Shown here piece by piece: positions 1 to 12,299 of a DNA stretch of 64,000 nucleotides. The stretch's first letter is position 1. Each line of letters starts with the position of its first letter. The DNA lies in assembly GCA_949752745.1 (NCBI GenBank), contig OX457034.1, positions 3,010,646-3,074,645 of the forward strand, read 5' to 3'. This DNA comes from Protula sp. h YS-2021 (taxonomy: Eukaryota > Annelida > Polychaeta > Sabellida > Serpulidae). Position numbers and translations under genes: made by a program. Below the pieces are notes generated by a model that saw nothing but the letters and a program-made list of their open reading frames with translations, searched no databases and had not been told where the DNA came from.

Positions 1-85
1 AACTTGACCGAGCCACTTATCTGCTTCTCCACAACACCCCACTTTTGTGCAATATCTATCGCATTGTCAATGAAGTCTTCACAAG
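1..85 (-). CDS. Partial coding exon, probably of the same gene as the KDM3-like zinc-finger exon
   Basis: Read on the minus strand, a good acceptor (TTATTTACAG) is followed by an open frame running off the left edge of the window. It encodes a short helical-looking peptide including CEDFIDNAIDIAQKWG. The exon begins with two bases of a split codon, which fits the one base left over by the exon at 373-617, so the two can be spliced in frame. I do not recognise a domain in these 28 residues. The assignment rests on splice-phase agreement and order, not on homology. Confidence 0.5.
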
Positions 86-372
86 CTGTAAATAATTGCA
101 TTTGTGAAATCATTATCCCATTATACATAATTTGCTGGAAACGGGATGCTTACTAAAAACATTGAAACACCGTTTACTCGAAATCGCCAGGTATTTCCAA
201 TTTTATCGAGTAAATCGTATTTTCGAGTTAGCCGTGTTTTTTTGGTTTCTGATGGGAGCAAATTCCCAGATTATAAAATGCTGAAAGTTTTACGGTGTGA
301 TATTCCGATGTACCGGTTATACCGCGCTGCCCTGAAAGATTCTGGCACAAAATTTTTTCATACGTTCTTTAC

Positions 373-617
373 CTTTTAGTGAGCTGTGTACCACTGCAGG
401 TTCAACGACATGTTCGGTACGATGACCGGTCGCAGACTTGCAGGTGTCCTCAAAGCTGCAACTTATGCACAGGCTTCTTCCACATTGTGTACACAGTTGG
501 TGTGCATTGAAGATCCCCAAGTCGCACTTGTCGCACACATCTGTCCTTCCTGGCGTTTCCAGTCTGGCAATGACGCCATCACCATTTGCTTTCATGCGCT
601 TAAGGAAAAAGCGATCC
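373..617 (-). CDS. Coding exon with KDM3/JMJD1-like zinc finger
   Basis: This 245-bp exon has acceptor TTAACTTCAG and donor AAAAG/GTAAAG. It encodes a cysteine pattern CDKCDLGIFNAHQLCTQCG followed by CISC, then further Cys and His residues. The C-x2-C, (I/L)FN-x-H, C-x2-C, C-x2-C arrangement is that of the zinc finger found before the JmjC domain in KDM3-type histone H3K9 demethylases. No JmjC residues are in the window, so demethylase activity cannot be claimed; the catalytic part would lie to the left. Frame and phase agree with the flanking exons at 2264-2437 and 1-85. A lineage-specific protein that borrowed this finger is the main alternative. Confidence 0.6.
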
Positions 618-640
618 CTGAAGTTAAGATGCCTTAATAT

Positions 641-2090
641 CAGGGCTCTATATTAACGACTGCCCCACTTGTCAGGGCAGGTGAAATGCCTGGTGGGCCA
701 GGCAGACTCGCCCGGTTAGCTGCTCCACCTGGCAGATAGATCCGTTGGGGGGAAGGGGGGCGTTGTGGGACATAATACCTTAACAACATACTTGTCAAGA
801 ACGCGACTGTAGTAATTGATTAGTGTCCGCTAGCTGCACCTGACCTACATACTAGCCACTCGCACGTTGCCAGTTTCTATGTTGATGATGGACTGTGCCT
901 AGACATGCACCAGATATAGCGTCGCGTCACTTGTGATACAATAATTGCAGCATAATATGAAAAATTATCAAAGTTAAGAACTTAAAAATGTCTTTAGACA
1001 AATAAGGATTTAAAGTTATTTCAAAGACTGAAAAGGAGAAAACATATTCCGAACAAGGTGCTAAAGAAGAAACATCGGATACCAAAGCTAGCAAATACGT
1101 TAAACACGATGTCAAGCGGTCACGACACTTTCACGATGGAAAGTTGATTTTCCTGGACTGTTTGAGAAAAATGGAAAACTTTATCGTGATACATGTATCA
1201 ATCATGGACCTGGAGCCACAGTAAAATCTAGCTTTGTTCTTGGAACTGAATCTTTTAGACATTCAAATATTAAGAGTCACTTTGTCTCAAACGAACACAA
1301 GTTGTCCCGCTGTATTTTGACCCACTTGAGTGGCCTGATGATAGAGAAAACCTGACCCAACACGGCACAGCAAATTATGAATTGCTCTCAATTTGACAAA
1401 TCATTTTGAACCACTGTTTAGAAAGTTTGACAAAGAGGATCTTTTTCATGGGTATACTACGTTCAAAGTGTTAGGCAGTCGGGCTAAGTAAGTCCCGGAA
1501 TTTAAATGCGCCGACTTTCGTGCTACCACTTTTCAACAACACGCGAACGAATTGCAGAACATTAAAAAAACATTCAGAATGTATCAACCCATATCAACCG
1601 CGATATGTGAGCGAGATTTCTCTGCAGTGAAACTTGTTAAAAGCGACTGATGCGCCAGCTTAGAAACTGAACTGCTGTCGGATTTATTTCTGATATCAAA
1701 TGAAGGACCGCCGTTTGAAGGTTATCAAGCACACACAACACTATAGCGCTGTTCATGGAAGGCCAGCGCAAGAAAAAAAACAAAACCTTTACCAGCTGCC
1801 GCCTGGCCGAAGAACATGCTTAAGATGTAAGACTTTTTTAGGACATCTGCGTTTTGACATTTACTCAGGAACTGCTATATTTGATACACAACGTCTATAC
1901 ATTGATGCATGCTATATAAGTGTAATGTTTAAGAGTGTCGCGGATGGGGGAGTGGGGGAAGGGGCGGGAAGAAGGGTGACCAACAGAAGAGACAAAAGGT
2001 GGGGCAGGTAAGAGTACTGTTGGGGCAGGTAGATTTAAAATCTACTTGCCCCATCGGGAAGGTGCCGAAAAAAGTTAACGTAAAGCCCTG
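641..2090 (+). mobile_element. Decayed hAT-family DNA transposon
   Basis: The element begins CAGGGCTCTATATTAACG and ends with its near inverted copy (CGTAAAGCCCTG, preceded by AGTTAA). It is flanked on both sides by AATAT, a possible 5-bp target duplication. At about 1140-1320 is a broken coding stretch with a BED/zinc-finger-like pattern (RDTCINHG ... SHFVSNEHK). At about 1560-1720 is a stretch typical of the hAT C-terminal dimerisation region (STAICERDFSAVKLVKSD, then a stop). Most of the catalytic core is missing, so this is an internally deleted, inactive copy. It lies in an intron of the minus-strand host gene. Near its right end is a palindrome around 2014-2053 (TGGGGCAGGTAGATTT and its complement). 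Confidence 0.7.
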
Positions 2091-2263
2091 AATATGCTCA
2101 TTTAAATCTCTTATATATCAATCCATGTACTTCATTATCATACAGCTTTTAAAGTAATTCTAAAACAAATAAAAGTACAATACCAAACATCTCTATATGC
2201 TTCGAAAATAAAATATTACAGGACAAGCCACATTAATCTTGGCAAAGATATACTATTCCATAC

Positions 2264-2437
2264 CTGTTCACAAGATTCGATACTAGCACAAGCAAATCGG
2301 AAAGTACATCTGAAGCTTCTCCTGAGGACATGACAACATCCGCTGAAGCTTTCTCAGAACCTGTATGCTGCGGAGTCTGATTTTTTATTCTGGTAAAACC
2401 TCCGGCCACGTATATGCCAGGTCCGACTGCAGCTATC
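2264..2437 (-). CDS. Coding exon upstream of the KDM3-like zinc-finger exon
   Basis: This 174-bp open exon has acceptor TATTTTGTGCAG and donor AACAG/GTATGG. It ends with two bases of a codon, which fits the single leading base of the exon at 373-617, so the three left-edge exons form one reading frame. The peptide (GPGIYVAGGFTRIKNQ ... SDVLSDLLVLVSNLVNR) has no domain I recognise. Further upstream exons of this gene were not identified. Confidence 0.5.
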
Positions 2438-3604
2438 CTGCACAAAATATGTCCAATAAACGTTTGATTATTTTTAACATATAAAATGAAGTGAGTGACA
2501 ACCTTTTAATTAGTACAAGTACTATTGCTCCTTCATTTGTGCGGGCAACAACGTCATATCTGTGACATGTAGGGACCTCAATCAACATCAACAGCAGCAA
2601 ATACATGTGCTCTGTAGTTTTAACCTAGCTAGCTAGTGGAATATTATGAAAAACAAGTTGCTGATAGTAAACCGTGAACGTAAGTTTGCATGCAGCAACT
2701 GAAGTTGGCTTTTGGCCTATCTAGATCAAATTCACTTCTTTTCTTCCTCTCATGTATTCACTCCACCTCGTGGATTTTAAATTGACCATCCTTGAAAGTA
2801 TGAAAGTACGAATTGGTTTATTCAAAACTACTTCAGAACAAGTAGCAGCACTAGTCAGCCACCAGCCTCTACGGCATCTAAACCGGGCCAGGGGATCAGT
2901 ATTTCCATGAATAAAAACAGCCGAAATGCTTTTTACCTTCTAAAGTTGATAAAGGAGCATTCTGCATCCGAATGTGGATCCATGCAATTGCCACATGGCT
3001 TCAACCCTTTTAAATCACGGCAAATCTGGCTTTGTACCTAAGAGCATAAAACGATATGGAGTAGAAACTGTCACACTTTCAGTCGATGACAAAGCTCGGG
3101 TTAGCAACACAGGATTTTTCCAGGCGTTTCGGGCAAACAAAAACGAAATATATTGATGATTAAATGTTTATCTACAAGGACGAGACAGTAATTGGGACAC
3201 AATTATGAGTTTTTAATGATTTTAGGGAAATATCCCTCAACTTACACGTGAACAAATACGTACCATCGACAGAAGAGGTCTAACCAAACATTGCTAATAC
3301 AAAACACAGTAACTTCCCAGTATACGGACATTAAAATACACAAAAGTATAAATTGTGTTTCTAAGGTAAACAACAGACAAATTTGGGACATAAAATGTCG
3401 GCCTGAACATGAACCAATCACAAACAGCGTTACAACCGATGTCCCAGGACCAAGATGGCGACGTCAACAAATAAACAGCTGATCAATCTGGCTGGTTTTA
3501 TTAACTTTTCTCTTGAACAACAAATGATACTTTCAATTTTATGTTACAATATTATGAGATACACTTTTCCCAAGTATATGGATCTAAGGAAAATCAATAG
3601 TAAA
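2438..3604. other. Non-coding stretch, nothing recognised
   Basis: AT-rich DNA with scattered stops in all frames. I see no exon with paired splice sites, no RNA gene and no clear repeat. It is presumably intron or intergenic DNA. Confidence 0.5.
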
Positions 3605-3735
3605 ACAAGCAAGTATTTGTGAAACACACGCAGGCCCCAACCGCCCCCCAAATTCATAGGGGTATAAAGCGATGACGGACAGACGGACGGACACCCAAAA
3701 CCTATAGGCCCCAATCCGAAGGGTTGTGGCCTAAT
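3605..3735 (+). repeat. Dispersed repeat with GACGGAC core, copy 1
   Basis: About 130 bp (AAGTATTTGTGAAACACACG through CCAATCCGAAGGGTT) recurs nearly identically, in the same orientation, at about 28874-29011. The core is a GACGGAC microsatellite that differs in unit number between the copies. A third, looser relative with the same GACGGACGGACAC core is at about 5360-5410. Confidence 0.85.
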
Positions 3736-3872
3736 GAGTAAAGCAGGTTTCAGCCTATCTGCGTCAAATGTCTTATTCCACCCTCCGTCCCATTCTACGG
3801 TTTGGGCCTTGTACCGTTTCAGCACAAGTTTTTTTATGGATTTCAGATTTCTCTGGAGATACATAGATTATT

Positions 3873-4027
3873 CAGGGTTTGCGCTGGGTTCTCAGGAAAG
3901 TGAGTCAAAAAAGGAAAGTGTGACTCAGTTGGTTCCAGAAAAACTCCGTGGGTTCCGAAAAAGTTAGTCATTTCGTTAAAAAAAGGACAAAGAACAATGA
4001 GGGACAAAGTGGACAACGCGAACCCTG
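3873..4027. mobile_element. Short MITE with CAGGGTT(T/C)GCG termini
   Basis: The sequence starts CAGGGTTTGCGCTGG and ends with the inverted counterpart CAACGCGAACCCTG. Flanks TTATT and GTATT are compatible with an imperfect 5-bp duplication. No coding capacity is seen. It is probably a hAT-derived non-autonomous element. Confidence 0.6.
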
Positions 4028-6740
4028 GTATTAGATAAAATCATAAACATTTTTGCATTTATCTGGTATGTAGCAAACTCTTGGTCCCGACACAGCGGGG
4101 CATTACATTACAAAACGATATTCTGAGATATACAATTATCTCGTAACTTGCTCGATACATATGTATGAGAAATTAATGTTAGCAGCTCTGTACCTCCATG
4201 CTTATACAAGCAGACTCTTCAAAGTCGTTGTAGTGCACATCCATTAATAAAATAGTGCAACATGTTTCTAGCAATACGTTACTACTAGAATCTGTGGAAT
4301 ATGAAGAGAATTATATTCCATCACATTTCTGCTAAGACACAAAAATTATGGAAAAGAGGTTGCAAATAAGTATCCATATATACAAATTTATCCAACATCA
4401 TACACATATTCATACGCTCGAACTCTTTTTATTCTAAGCAGCCAGAAATATGTACTTCCGCAGCTTCTTCCGCAAGATATGTGTTTCGACTGTTTGCGAC
4501 GCCGCCGCAGGCCATTCAAAGAGTAAGACACAAGCATACATAAAATTCCCGAGAATTTTCTTAATTTTATACATTATATACATATATATATATATAAATA
4601 CTATGGTCTCCGTATGAAAAATTAGCATTTAACTTAGCTAATATTAAGATGGCTCATACAGGGAGCATAAGCCATGATATGCAAAAGAACGATCGAACAC
4701 ATTTTTACAATGCATACAAGCCTGGTGTCTATAGATAAAACCTAGTAACCAACATTTTACTGTTTTGAGTAAATTAATATCATTGCATAAGGTAAGGTTA
4801 TAAATGAGTTGCAGCTACTAGGTTTTACAATTATAAAACGACGGTATATGAAGGCTTATTTGCAATGGGGTATAGTAAATTATTTTGTACATTAGCTAGT
4901 AACGACGTAGAAAATATAAACATAATTTTGACAATATTGCAGTTACTAGCTTTACCTTTACTAGTTTTACCTTTGGACACCAGAAGCTTGGTCAAACAAA
5001 ATAGTACACTGATACTTATATATGTTATCTGTCAAATCAGTTAGTTTATAAAATCACTGAAAATTTCAATGACTTTGTAAAGTCAATGGTTTACTCAGTG
5101 ACTTTGTAAAGTCCCTGGAATTTTCAGTAACTTTATAAAGTCACTGGTTTTTGGCCTCCAAAATTTGACAGATTCACTGAATTGTGTTTAAAGGCAACAT
5201 AGTAATAAAAAACAAACAAACAAACAAATTTGCCAAAAATAGATTTTTTGAAGGAACGAAAAAAAATAACATTATCTATGCATGTTCATCTATACATGTA
5301 GCGCAATATGTATGTATGTTTTGAGAAAAATCTACTCATTAATTTCATAAGAACTCATTGCGGATAGACGGACGGACGGACACACCAAATGCTATATATG
5401 TCTCCCTTAGGGAGAAACATATAATTATGGAATAACAAAGTGCTAAAAATGAAATTCTTGGATTTTAGGTACACTTGTGTATTGCATATTGAATGTTGAC
5501 CTGCGACGCCGCCGCAGTTCATTTAAAGAGTGAAATACAAGCATACCTAAAATCCCCGAGATTTTTTTTTATTTTTTATACATTTATTTTAAACTGCAGT
5601 ACCATATTATTGCATTTCATTTAAGAAAAAAATATTGTGCAGCTATATCAACTTGGTCTTCGTATGTGGGTTTTTAAATACAATGGTCTCCCTATGAAAA
5701 ATTATGACATTAAAACTATGATAATGAAAGTAGCCTAAAGAGTTATGTTGACTAAAATCATGTAAATAGCAATGGGTCTTTTGATTTATATTTTAGTTTG
5801 AATGCCAAAACAAAAATAAAACAACCAGGTATCTGTCATTTTTTTTTATTTGTAAAATACCTTAAAATCAAAAATGCAAAATTCTTCTGTCTGGAAATAA
5901 AGTCTTCTCTGCCACTGCCACTTCTCTGCCTCTTCTCTGCCAACCTGATGTTGTGGGCAACTCCACGCAAAAAGTCAACAATCCGTCGGTTTTCGAAGTC
6001 GCGGACTATTTGACGAATGCACTGCGCAGAGTCGGCGTCTGGCGAAGTAGCGGCTCGGGCAAGTGGCCACCCATAATACGACCATTTGCACCGCGAGCAT
6101 TACTGCAGATCCAACCAATGTGCACGTAAAAACCAACGACTCCGGAATTTCCAGCTTTATTTAGTTTTTGTTGGCCCTTATTTGGCTAACTCAAAGTTTA
6201 TTGGTCTGGATAAGGCATATTAATTGCAATTGCGACAATGTTGAAAGGACAATTACACGACCTCCAATAAGAAGATAAAAGGGCAATAATTTGTTTAAAA
6301 AAGAAGAGAGAGAGATAGAAAAATACAAAGAAAAGAAAAAATAAGAAAAATAAATTGGGGGGGGGGTAGGCCTCGGGGAATTGCCTTACGAGGAAATTGT
6401 TCAGGGAGGAATTGTCTATGGGAATTGACTGGGGGAAAAGTCCTGTTCCCTGCAGCAATACATTAAAACGTTATTCTGCTCGTGCAAGTCGCAAACAGTC
6501 GAAACAGATATGATGCGGAAAAAAATTGAAGTTCAAATTTCTGTCTGTTTCGATTGGCATCTGCCCTCAATTCTGGGTCACATGCATTAAAATCTAGGTC
6601 ACAGAATTCGCGCCATACGGTTTGTTCTAGCAGCAATATGAATGTTATTGAAAAATCACAGAAAACAGGTATGTTTTTCTTCAAAAAAGATAGCTGGTTT
6701 AAGCATTCTTGTTCTACTATGCTATAAAGACCCATTTAGG
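4028..6740. other. Gene-free stretch with an internal direct repeat pair
   Basis: No exon is supportable here. Two related blocks occur in direct orientation, about 4494-4627 and 5508-5708. Both contain GCGACGCCGCCGCAG, an ACAAGCATAC motif and a segment ending TATGGTCTCC or CAATGGTCTCC followed by ATGAAAAATTA. A GACGGACGGAC tract is at about 5366-5380. A GGGGGGGG run is at 6357-6366. Confidence 0.55.
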
Positions 6741-6779
6741 GAGACCAAGCGGATCCGGTTAAATATAACCAAGACCCGG

Positions 6780-6935
6780 TTAAAAATAACCGGGTAAAAA
6801 TGAAAGAAATGATAGAGAGATTTCGCCTAAATATCAAATTTCTCCTGCATCAAAGGGCAACCGGTCACTTTACCACTTGCAGTCGAAACAACACATCCAT
6901 GAGGAAGATCCGAAAGTGCGAAATGGCTTATTTGC
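6780..6935. mobile_element. Fragment of the AAGTGCGAATTGGCTTA MITE family
   Basis: The right part (CAGTCGAAACAACAC ... GAAGATCCGAAAGTGCGAAATGGCTTA) matches the ends of the full copies at 18355-18699 and 34025-34368. The left part resembles the sequence at about 29830-29890 (GAAAGAAATGATA ... TTTCGCCTAAAT). The copy is incomplete. Confidence 0.6.
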
Positions 6936-7243
6936 CACTAGATATTTTGCCGCCACCCCCGTACCTTTTTTTGCCATTGATTTTTTTAAAGGTCTAATAT
7001 TTCATAAGTTTAATTGCTTAGCTCTTTTCGATAACTTTTTTCATTTGTTTATGTTTCGATATCAGTGCTTATGTTTTATCTCGAGCCGCAATTGTCAATT
7101 ACTTTTGGGTAAGGGAATTAAGACTGTGTATGAGCTTTGGGATTATGATTAGCGACGGCATGATAGCTCCGAGTCAGCTCTGACTTCTATAACATCGTAT
7201 GTCTCTCTGTAACTTTGTACCACACCGCACCTACACCCAATTG

Positions 7244-7465
7244 CAGGGTTGAGATTTCGCGGTCGCCCCTGGCGACCAACTTATGGCTCGGGCGACCAAC
7301 TTTTTTTCTGAGTATTTTCAGATAAATAAATTTTCACTTTGTTGTTGTTTTTTGTTTTTTTTTTCATGTGAGACGGGCTAGACAAATGTTGCAAAAATTG
7401 CGCCGGGCGACTAACTTTTGTGCCGGGTGACTAAATCTTTAACATTTTACGAAGTCTCAACCCTG
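7244..7465. mobile_element. MITE with CAGGGTTGAGA termini
   Basis: Inverted termini CAGGGTTGAGATTTCG and CGAAGTCTCAACCCTG enclose about 220 bp, with CAATTG on each side (7238-7243 and 7466-7471). The interior repeats GGCGACCAACTT-like words. It has no open frame. The termini resemble those of hAT elements. Confidence 0.75.
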
Positions 7466-7893
7466 CAATTGCCAACGTTAACATTTTCCCACAATTTATG
7501 GTACAATCGTAAATTTATATTTAAGGAAAAGATATTTCAATTGATTTTGCGTTTAATATTCAAAAATAACGTATAAAATATAACAAAATCGGAGGTCCCG
7601 ATTTGTTCCAGCAATTCGTGCGACTCAAGGCGGCGGTCTCCTTAAATTTGGGGATTTTTGTATATTTTCTCGAAGTTTGTCGATGAAAATGTAGGATTTT
7701 GACACACCCATTTCGCCGCATTTTGGCAATCGGGTAAAGCTGGAAACACCAATGAGCTAAATTGCACTTTGTTTTTTTCGAATGTTTGTTTTTACCCACA
7801 CGTCACTATCACTGTTACCAAAAATCTTTGTTTTTACCCTGCACAAACCATTGAAAATCTTCCGCGTGTAGCTGGTTATTTGGATCAGAAGTC

Positions 7894-8259
7894 CAGGGTT
7901 CGAACTTCGGTCTTTTGACATGGTGGCGATAGTCGCCGCCAACGTTTTGTTCTGGTGGCGAAATTGAGGTGACTCATGGAGAAAGTGACCAACTGGCAAC
8001 AACATGAAAACAACAAGTCAAATAAGCGCTCCATTGTTTATTATCAATAAACTGGTACAGTGTTAATCTAACAACTTGAAGATCGCCTGTTAAACAGTTA
8101 ATAATGTTATTTATGAAAATAAAATTGTTTAAATTTGTGAACTATGTTTTCCTCAGGTTTTCTGGCGGCAAAATTTCACCACCATGATTTTTTTCTAGTG
8201 GCAAAATGTCAAAACTGGGTGGAAAATCGCCACCTCGCCACCGTTAATTTCGAACCCTG
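7894..8259. mobile_element. MITE with CAGGGTTCGAA termini
   Basis: Inverted termini CAGGGTTCGAACTTCGG and TTAATTTCGAACCCTG enclose 366 bp, and the flanks both read AAGTC (7889-7893 and 8260-8264), a 5-bp target duplication. Internally, GGTGGCGA words near the left end are mirrored by TCGCCACC words near the right end, extending the inverted symmetry. It is non-coding. Confidence 0.75.
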
Positions 8260-8644
8260 AAGTCCAAATTGGCTTTTCCACCATATATATACCATATTTC
8301 TACCACCTAAATATACCACCATCCTCATGTTACTGATTATAGAGAGGTTGCCGACACAGACGTTGGTATCGGTCGCAATGTCGAAGACGGCACAGTCGTA
8401 TTCATAATTTATGTCAGTATTTACACAAGCAAGAGTGGTATATATATTTTACGGAATAAGGGTAAAAAGACAGAGCTAATGAAGATTCAAGATAGTGTTG
8501 AATAAATGTTTTTAGGATATTATATATCATACGTTTCACGTCACATTTCAGATAGAGATGTGAGTGGGTGTGCTGGCTGGTACAGCGTTTCCCTGAAGTA
8601 GGCAGTGACAGCCGTAGCAGTGCGGCAGCACACAGCTCCTTAAG

Positions 8645-8822
8645 GTGAGTACAGTTTTTAATACCGCTGCAGGGTTGGGTGTAGCCGCTGAGCTTGAAGG
8701 GCGGCTTTGTGATGGCGTCGGTATATCTCAGTTGTTTTTCAGTCCCATCTGTAGAGTAGGTCAACGTCCATGTCCTTGCAACTTGCTCTGGCGTCGTCGC
8801 ACACATGTCTCTTTCCACTTTC
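8645..8822 (-). CDS. Possible coding exon, unknown product
   Basis: On the minus strand an acceptor (GTTATTTACAG) at about 8823-8833 is followed by an open frame rich in Thr and Pro (ERDMCATTPEQVARTWTLTY ...). The same acceptor with AAAGTGGAAAG downstream recurs at about 10800 and 10900, so this region is part of a local duplication family. I recognise no domain and no confident donor. It may be an exon of an unknown gene or a decayed duplicate. Confidence 0.3.
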
Positions 8823-9098
8823 TGTAAATAACAGATAAGGCTTCGGGGTCAAGAACGAACAATATTTTACAAATAGCATTGCAAATTAAACCCTAAGTTA
8901 CACGGACCACGAACGTCACACGTCAGAGTTAATCTATCAAATACTAAGAATAAAATACAGACTTCCAAACTCCCGAAAATAGAAAGAAAAGTTGGATTTT
9001 GTGAAGTAAAATAAACTTTTTTAAAGGGCATGGGAATTGTCAATGAGAGTAAATTGAGAAACTAGTTACAGTAAACGTGTTGCTTTGTACGATAACAA

Positions 9099-9279
<181 letters not shown>

Positions 9280-9613
9280 GCTGGTTTTTTATATAGCGCT
9301 TTATTCCAAAGCGCTTCATTTAATGCATTAGCCTGGAGTTTACAATGTCCAAATATACTACGTATTAAGCCAATCATTATTATTAGACAAACCATACATG
9401 TAATTGCTACTGGGCATTTTAACACTTCACAACATATTATAGAATATACATAACTTAACCCTATGTGGTCATTGCACTGTTGGTACATTTACAGTGTATG
9501 ACAGACAGATAACCTATAAACACATTATAAATACAGCTATTGATTTGCCCATTAGTAGTCTTACATCATTAACAAATTGTAATAAATTCTAAATTGCGAT
9601 GTATTTATGTCAG

Positions 9614-9770
9614 GAAAAGGTGTTTTTGCAACGAAGAAATTCCTTAATAGGGATTTTCCTTTGCAATACCGTGGCGAATACCTCAATAGTCGCCAATATC
9701 GCGACAGAAAACGCCAATACACAATGGACGGAAACGCTGGATCCTATATATTTGAATTTATTACTAGGGA
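9614..9770 (+). CDS. Exon encoding the N-terminal half of a SET domain
   Basis: An acceptor (TATTTATGTCAG) is followed by an open frame containing GKGVFATKKFLNRDFPLQYR and later SYIFEF. This is the start of a SET methyltransferase domain: the GxGVFA turn of the S-adenosylmethionine site, then (E/Q)Y-x-GE, then the aromatic F-E-F strand. The domain's second half (IDGT, YLND-like, ASKDI-x-x-GDE, YDYG) is absent here but present on the opposite strand at 22821. No donor is visible, because the exon's 3' edge abuts an inserted palindromic repeat at about 9771. It could be the displaced partner of the 22.8-kb exon or an exon of a paralogue. Confidence 0.65.
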
Positions 9771-9850
9771 TGGGAACCGCGAGCATTTCTGAACCGGTTC
9801 GAACCGCGTTTTTTTTTTAAAACCGCGGTTTTGAACCGCGGTTTTTTGCC
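9771..9850. repeat. Palindrome-rich insertion of AACCGCGGTT words
   Basis: The segment contains CGAGCATTTCTGAACCGG, GAACCGCG, a run of T, then AAAACCGCGGTTTTGAACCGCGGTTTT. It interrupts the SET-domain exon. The TAGGGATGGGAACCG start suggests one end of a DNA transposon, but I could not find the other end. Confidence 0.4.
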
Positions 9851-10684
9851 AATTAATAATAACTCTAAGTTGACTGTTTAATTAATGCCAATTAATAATA
9901 ACTCTTAAGTTGACCTGTTTAAGTTGACTATTCTTAATTAACCATATGGAATTTATTTTTATTGTTTAATAACAAAAAGAGATCAAAGTAAATTTAAATC
10001 ATAAATCAGTTGAATTAGGTCAAACAAAACCACGATGAAAATTACAAAGGAACTTGTTTCACTATAATCACATTTCTAGAAAAAAAACAGAACTTGAATA
10101 AAATTAATCTGTCCAGAAGTTCATGTTAGTCAGTTTTCTAAACTATGTTCTTGTTAAGGAAAATGAGCATGTCGACGTTATCTGCGGATAGTCGTGACAG
10201 CTTTTTCTTCTAAACACTGGGAGGCAATGGCACTACGATGGAAAAATGAAACAATACGCCGAATACGGCACATGAATGTTGCACTTTTCTCTGTAATTTG
10301 AGTGGCGGAAGCTTGCTCTGTAGCATGTTTTCTAACGTTTGCTGTACCGGTTTCTTTTCGGCTTTGCCTTTTGTTTCTTTCAGTTTCTCTCTGGTCGCGC
10401 TCGAACATTCTGAATGTAACATGGGCGTGGTGTCGTTTAGGTCGTTTATTTGTCCAAGTTGCTAGGAACCCGCTGCAAAAGGCTCTGATTTCTTAGCAAG
10501 CTTATCACGGAGAAGTACTTCGTGTATGAACTGGCTTTCCGCTTCCTTTGACGTTTCCACCAGACGAGTCAATCACACCAACTCCTTGTCCTAAAATGTA
10601 ACTAAAATGTAACTACATCATGTCTTCTATATATCCTACACGTTATATCTATATGAATATCTATATATTAAATTTGATAAGTTT

Positions 10685-11133
10685 GTTTGTATTTGAAATT
10701 GAGATTCCTCTTGATGGCGTCAATGAATTTGTGACCTATCGTTGTTCAGTTCCACCTGGGCAAGAAGGCGACGTCCGCGCGCTTGCAACTTTCCACTTTC
10801 TGTAAATAACAATAAATAACTTACTCTGGCGTTGTCGCATACATTTTTCAATTTGGGCCGAACTGGTTTTGGGCCGAATCGACCAAATCCCGTTTCTTTC
10901 CACTTTCTGTAAATGACAGATAAGGCTTCGGGGTCAAGATTCGTCTTGATGGCGTCTATGAATCTGTGGCCGATCATTGCTTGGCTCCACCTGTGTGGGC
11001 ATCCTGGAGTCAAGTAGTTTGCTCTTCCTTGGGCTTCCACGCTCAATAAGATTTCCTTTTCAATCAGCACCTCATTGAGGCAACGGCCAACTTTCTGTCC
11101 ATAATAAAGCAGCACCTCGCAGTAGTCATCCAT
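10685..11133 (-). CDS. Exon-like region with internal partial duplication, unknown product
   Basis: On the minus strand an acceptor (TTGATTGCAG) precedes an open frame beginning MDDYCEVLLYYGQKVGRCLN and containing HRWSQAMIGHRFIDAIKTN. Downstream in the same direction (about 10850-10690) a second, degraded copy of the HRW...IGH(R/K)FIDAIK segment follows. The acceptor-like TTACAGAAAGTGGAAAG occurs twice here and once at 8822. The first part (about 11133-10910) looks genuinely coding; the rest is probably decayed. No domain is recognised. Confidence 0.4.
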
Positions 11134-11139
11134 CTGCAA

Positions 11140-12290
11140 TCAATAGATTAATCAACGAACCAGTCAATCAGATAAACAATCGCTTATTCCATTTGTCGAT
11201 TAATTGGACATATAAACAAATTAATATCACAGTAACATAATACGTATAGTTTTACATATAAATCTGTTAAAAAGAATTTTACTGTTAGCCGCGTGTATCT
11301 TCGGGCCCAAGCGTTGTGTGTCATTGACTTTCACGAAGGTGTATCACGATGAACGGACAAAAGACTGATTACAATATATTACACTTTCTGAAATTCCGTT
11401 TCTTTCCTTTATATCCCAGTAAACTAATCTCTCCCTTGAATATCCGTTTCTATTTTCCTTATTTACATTTTATCCGTAACAACAACTCTCCCTGCACCAG
11501 CACCACAAGCACAACACCCCGTGCACCATTAGGTATCACACCTTACGTGTGGCCTCTATGCCCTCGTAAAATCGCCCGCAGATCGCCCAGCAGCACGTTC
11601 CTTATATAGTTGCTGGCAGAACAGCCGCCGCTAATTAAAAATGCAGCCAATCAAAGAGCTTCCCGCCTAATGCATAAACCGATGAAAAAATAGCTGCCCA
11701 AAAACATACCTTGCAAGTAACGTAGCGACCAAAAAGTGATGTTTTCAAAGCGATCACGAAGTCCTTTACAAAGTTGCACTATCGGTTCTAATCTGCAGAA
11801 TTTTTAAATACTTGAAAACTACATGAAAAGTTTGTGATAGGTAGCACAAAAATTTCCCTCGTCTGAAAAACCGACAAAATGAAAAGTTCCAAACACAAAA
11901 ACATTGCCATATGCACAATCTTGACTCGCTTTACGCAACGCTCTGTGAAGCTTAAAATTTCGTCGTCGACTTCCGAAGATACCCGATATACTTGATATAT
12001 AAGTAAATTTTAAAATGGCACAAAATCTATCGAAAGGACTTCAAACGAACTTGAAACTAGTACCAACGTGTTCACTACACTACGATCCCTCCAAATTCTA
12101 AACCGATCGGCACGGGCCTGTCACTCAGTATACCCAATGCGACACGTCAACAGTTTCCCAATGAGTTCACTCGACTATTCACCACTTCTTAACACCTGAA
12201 AGGAAACGACTGCACCAACGGGCGCTTTTCTGCATTTCCACGAAGCGGACGCATCCTCCACCACAACAAACGTCTATTTTAATTGATTTT
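11140..12290. other. Gene-free stretch, nothing recognised
   Basis: Mixed-composition DNA without a supportable exon, RNA gene or repeat. Possible open frames are short and lack splice support. Confidence 0.45.
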
Positions 12291-12299
12291 AGTTTCAAC

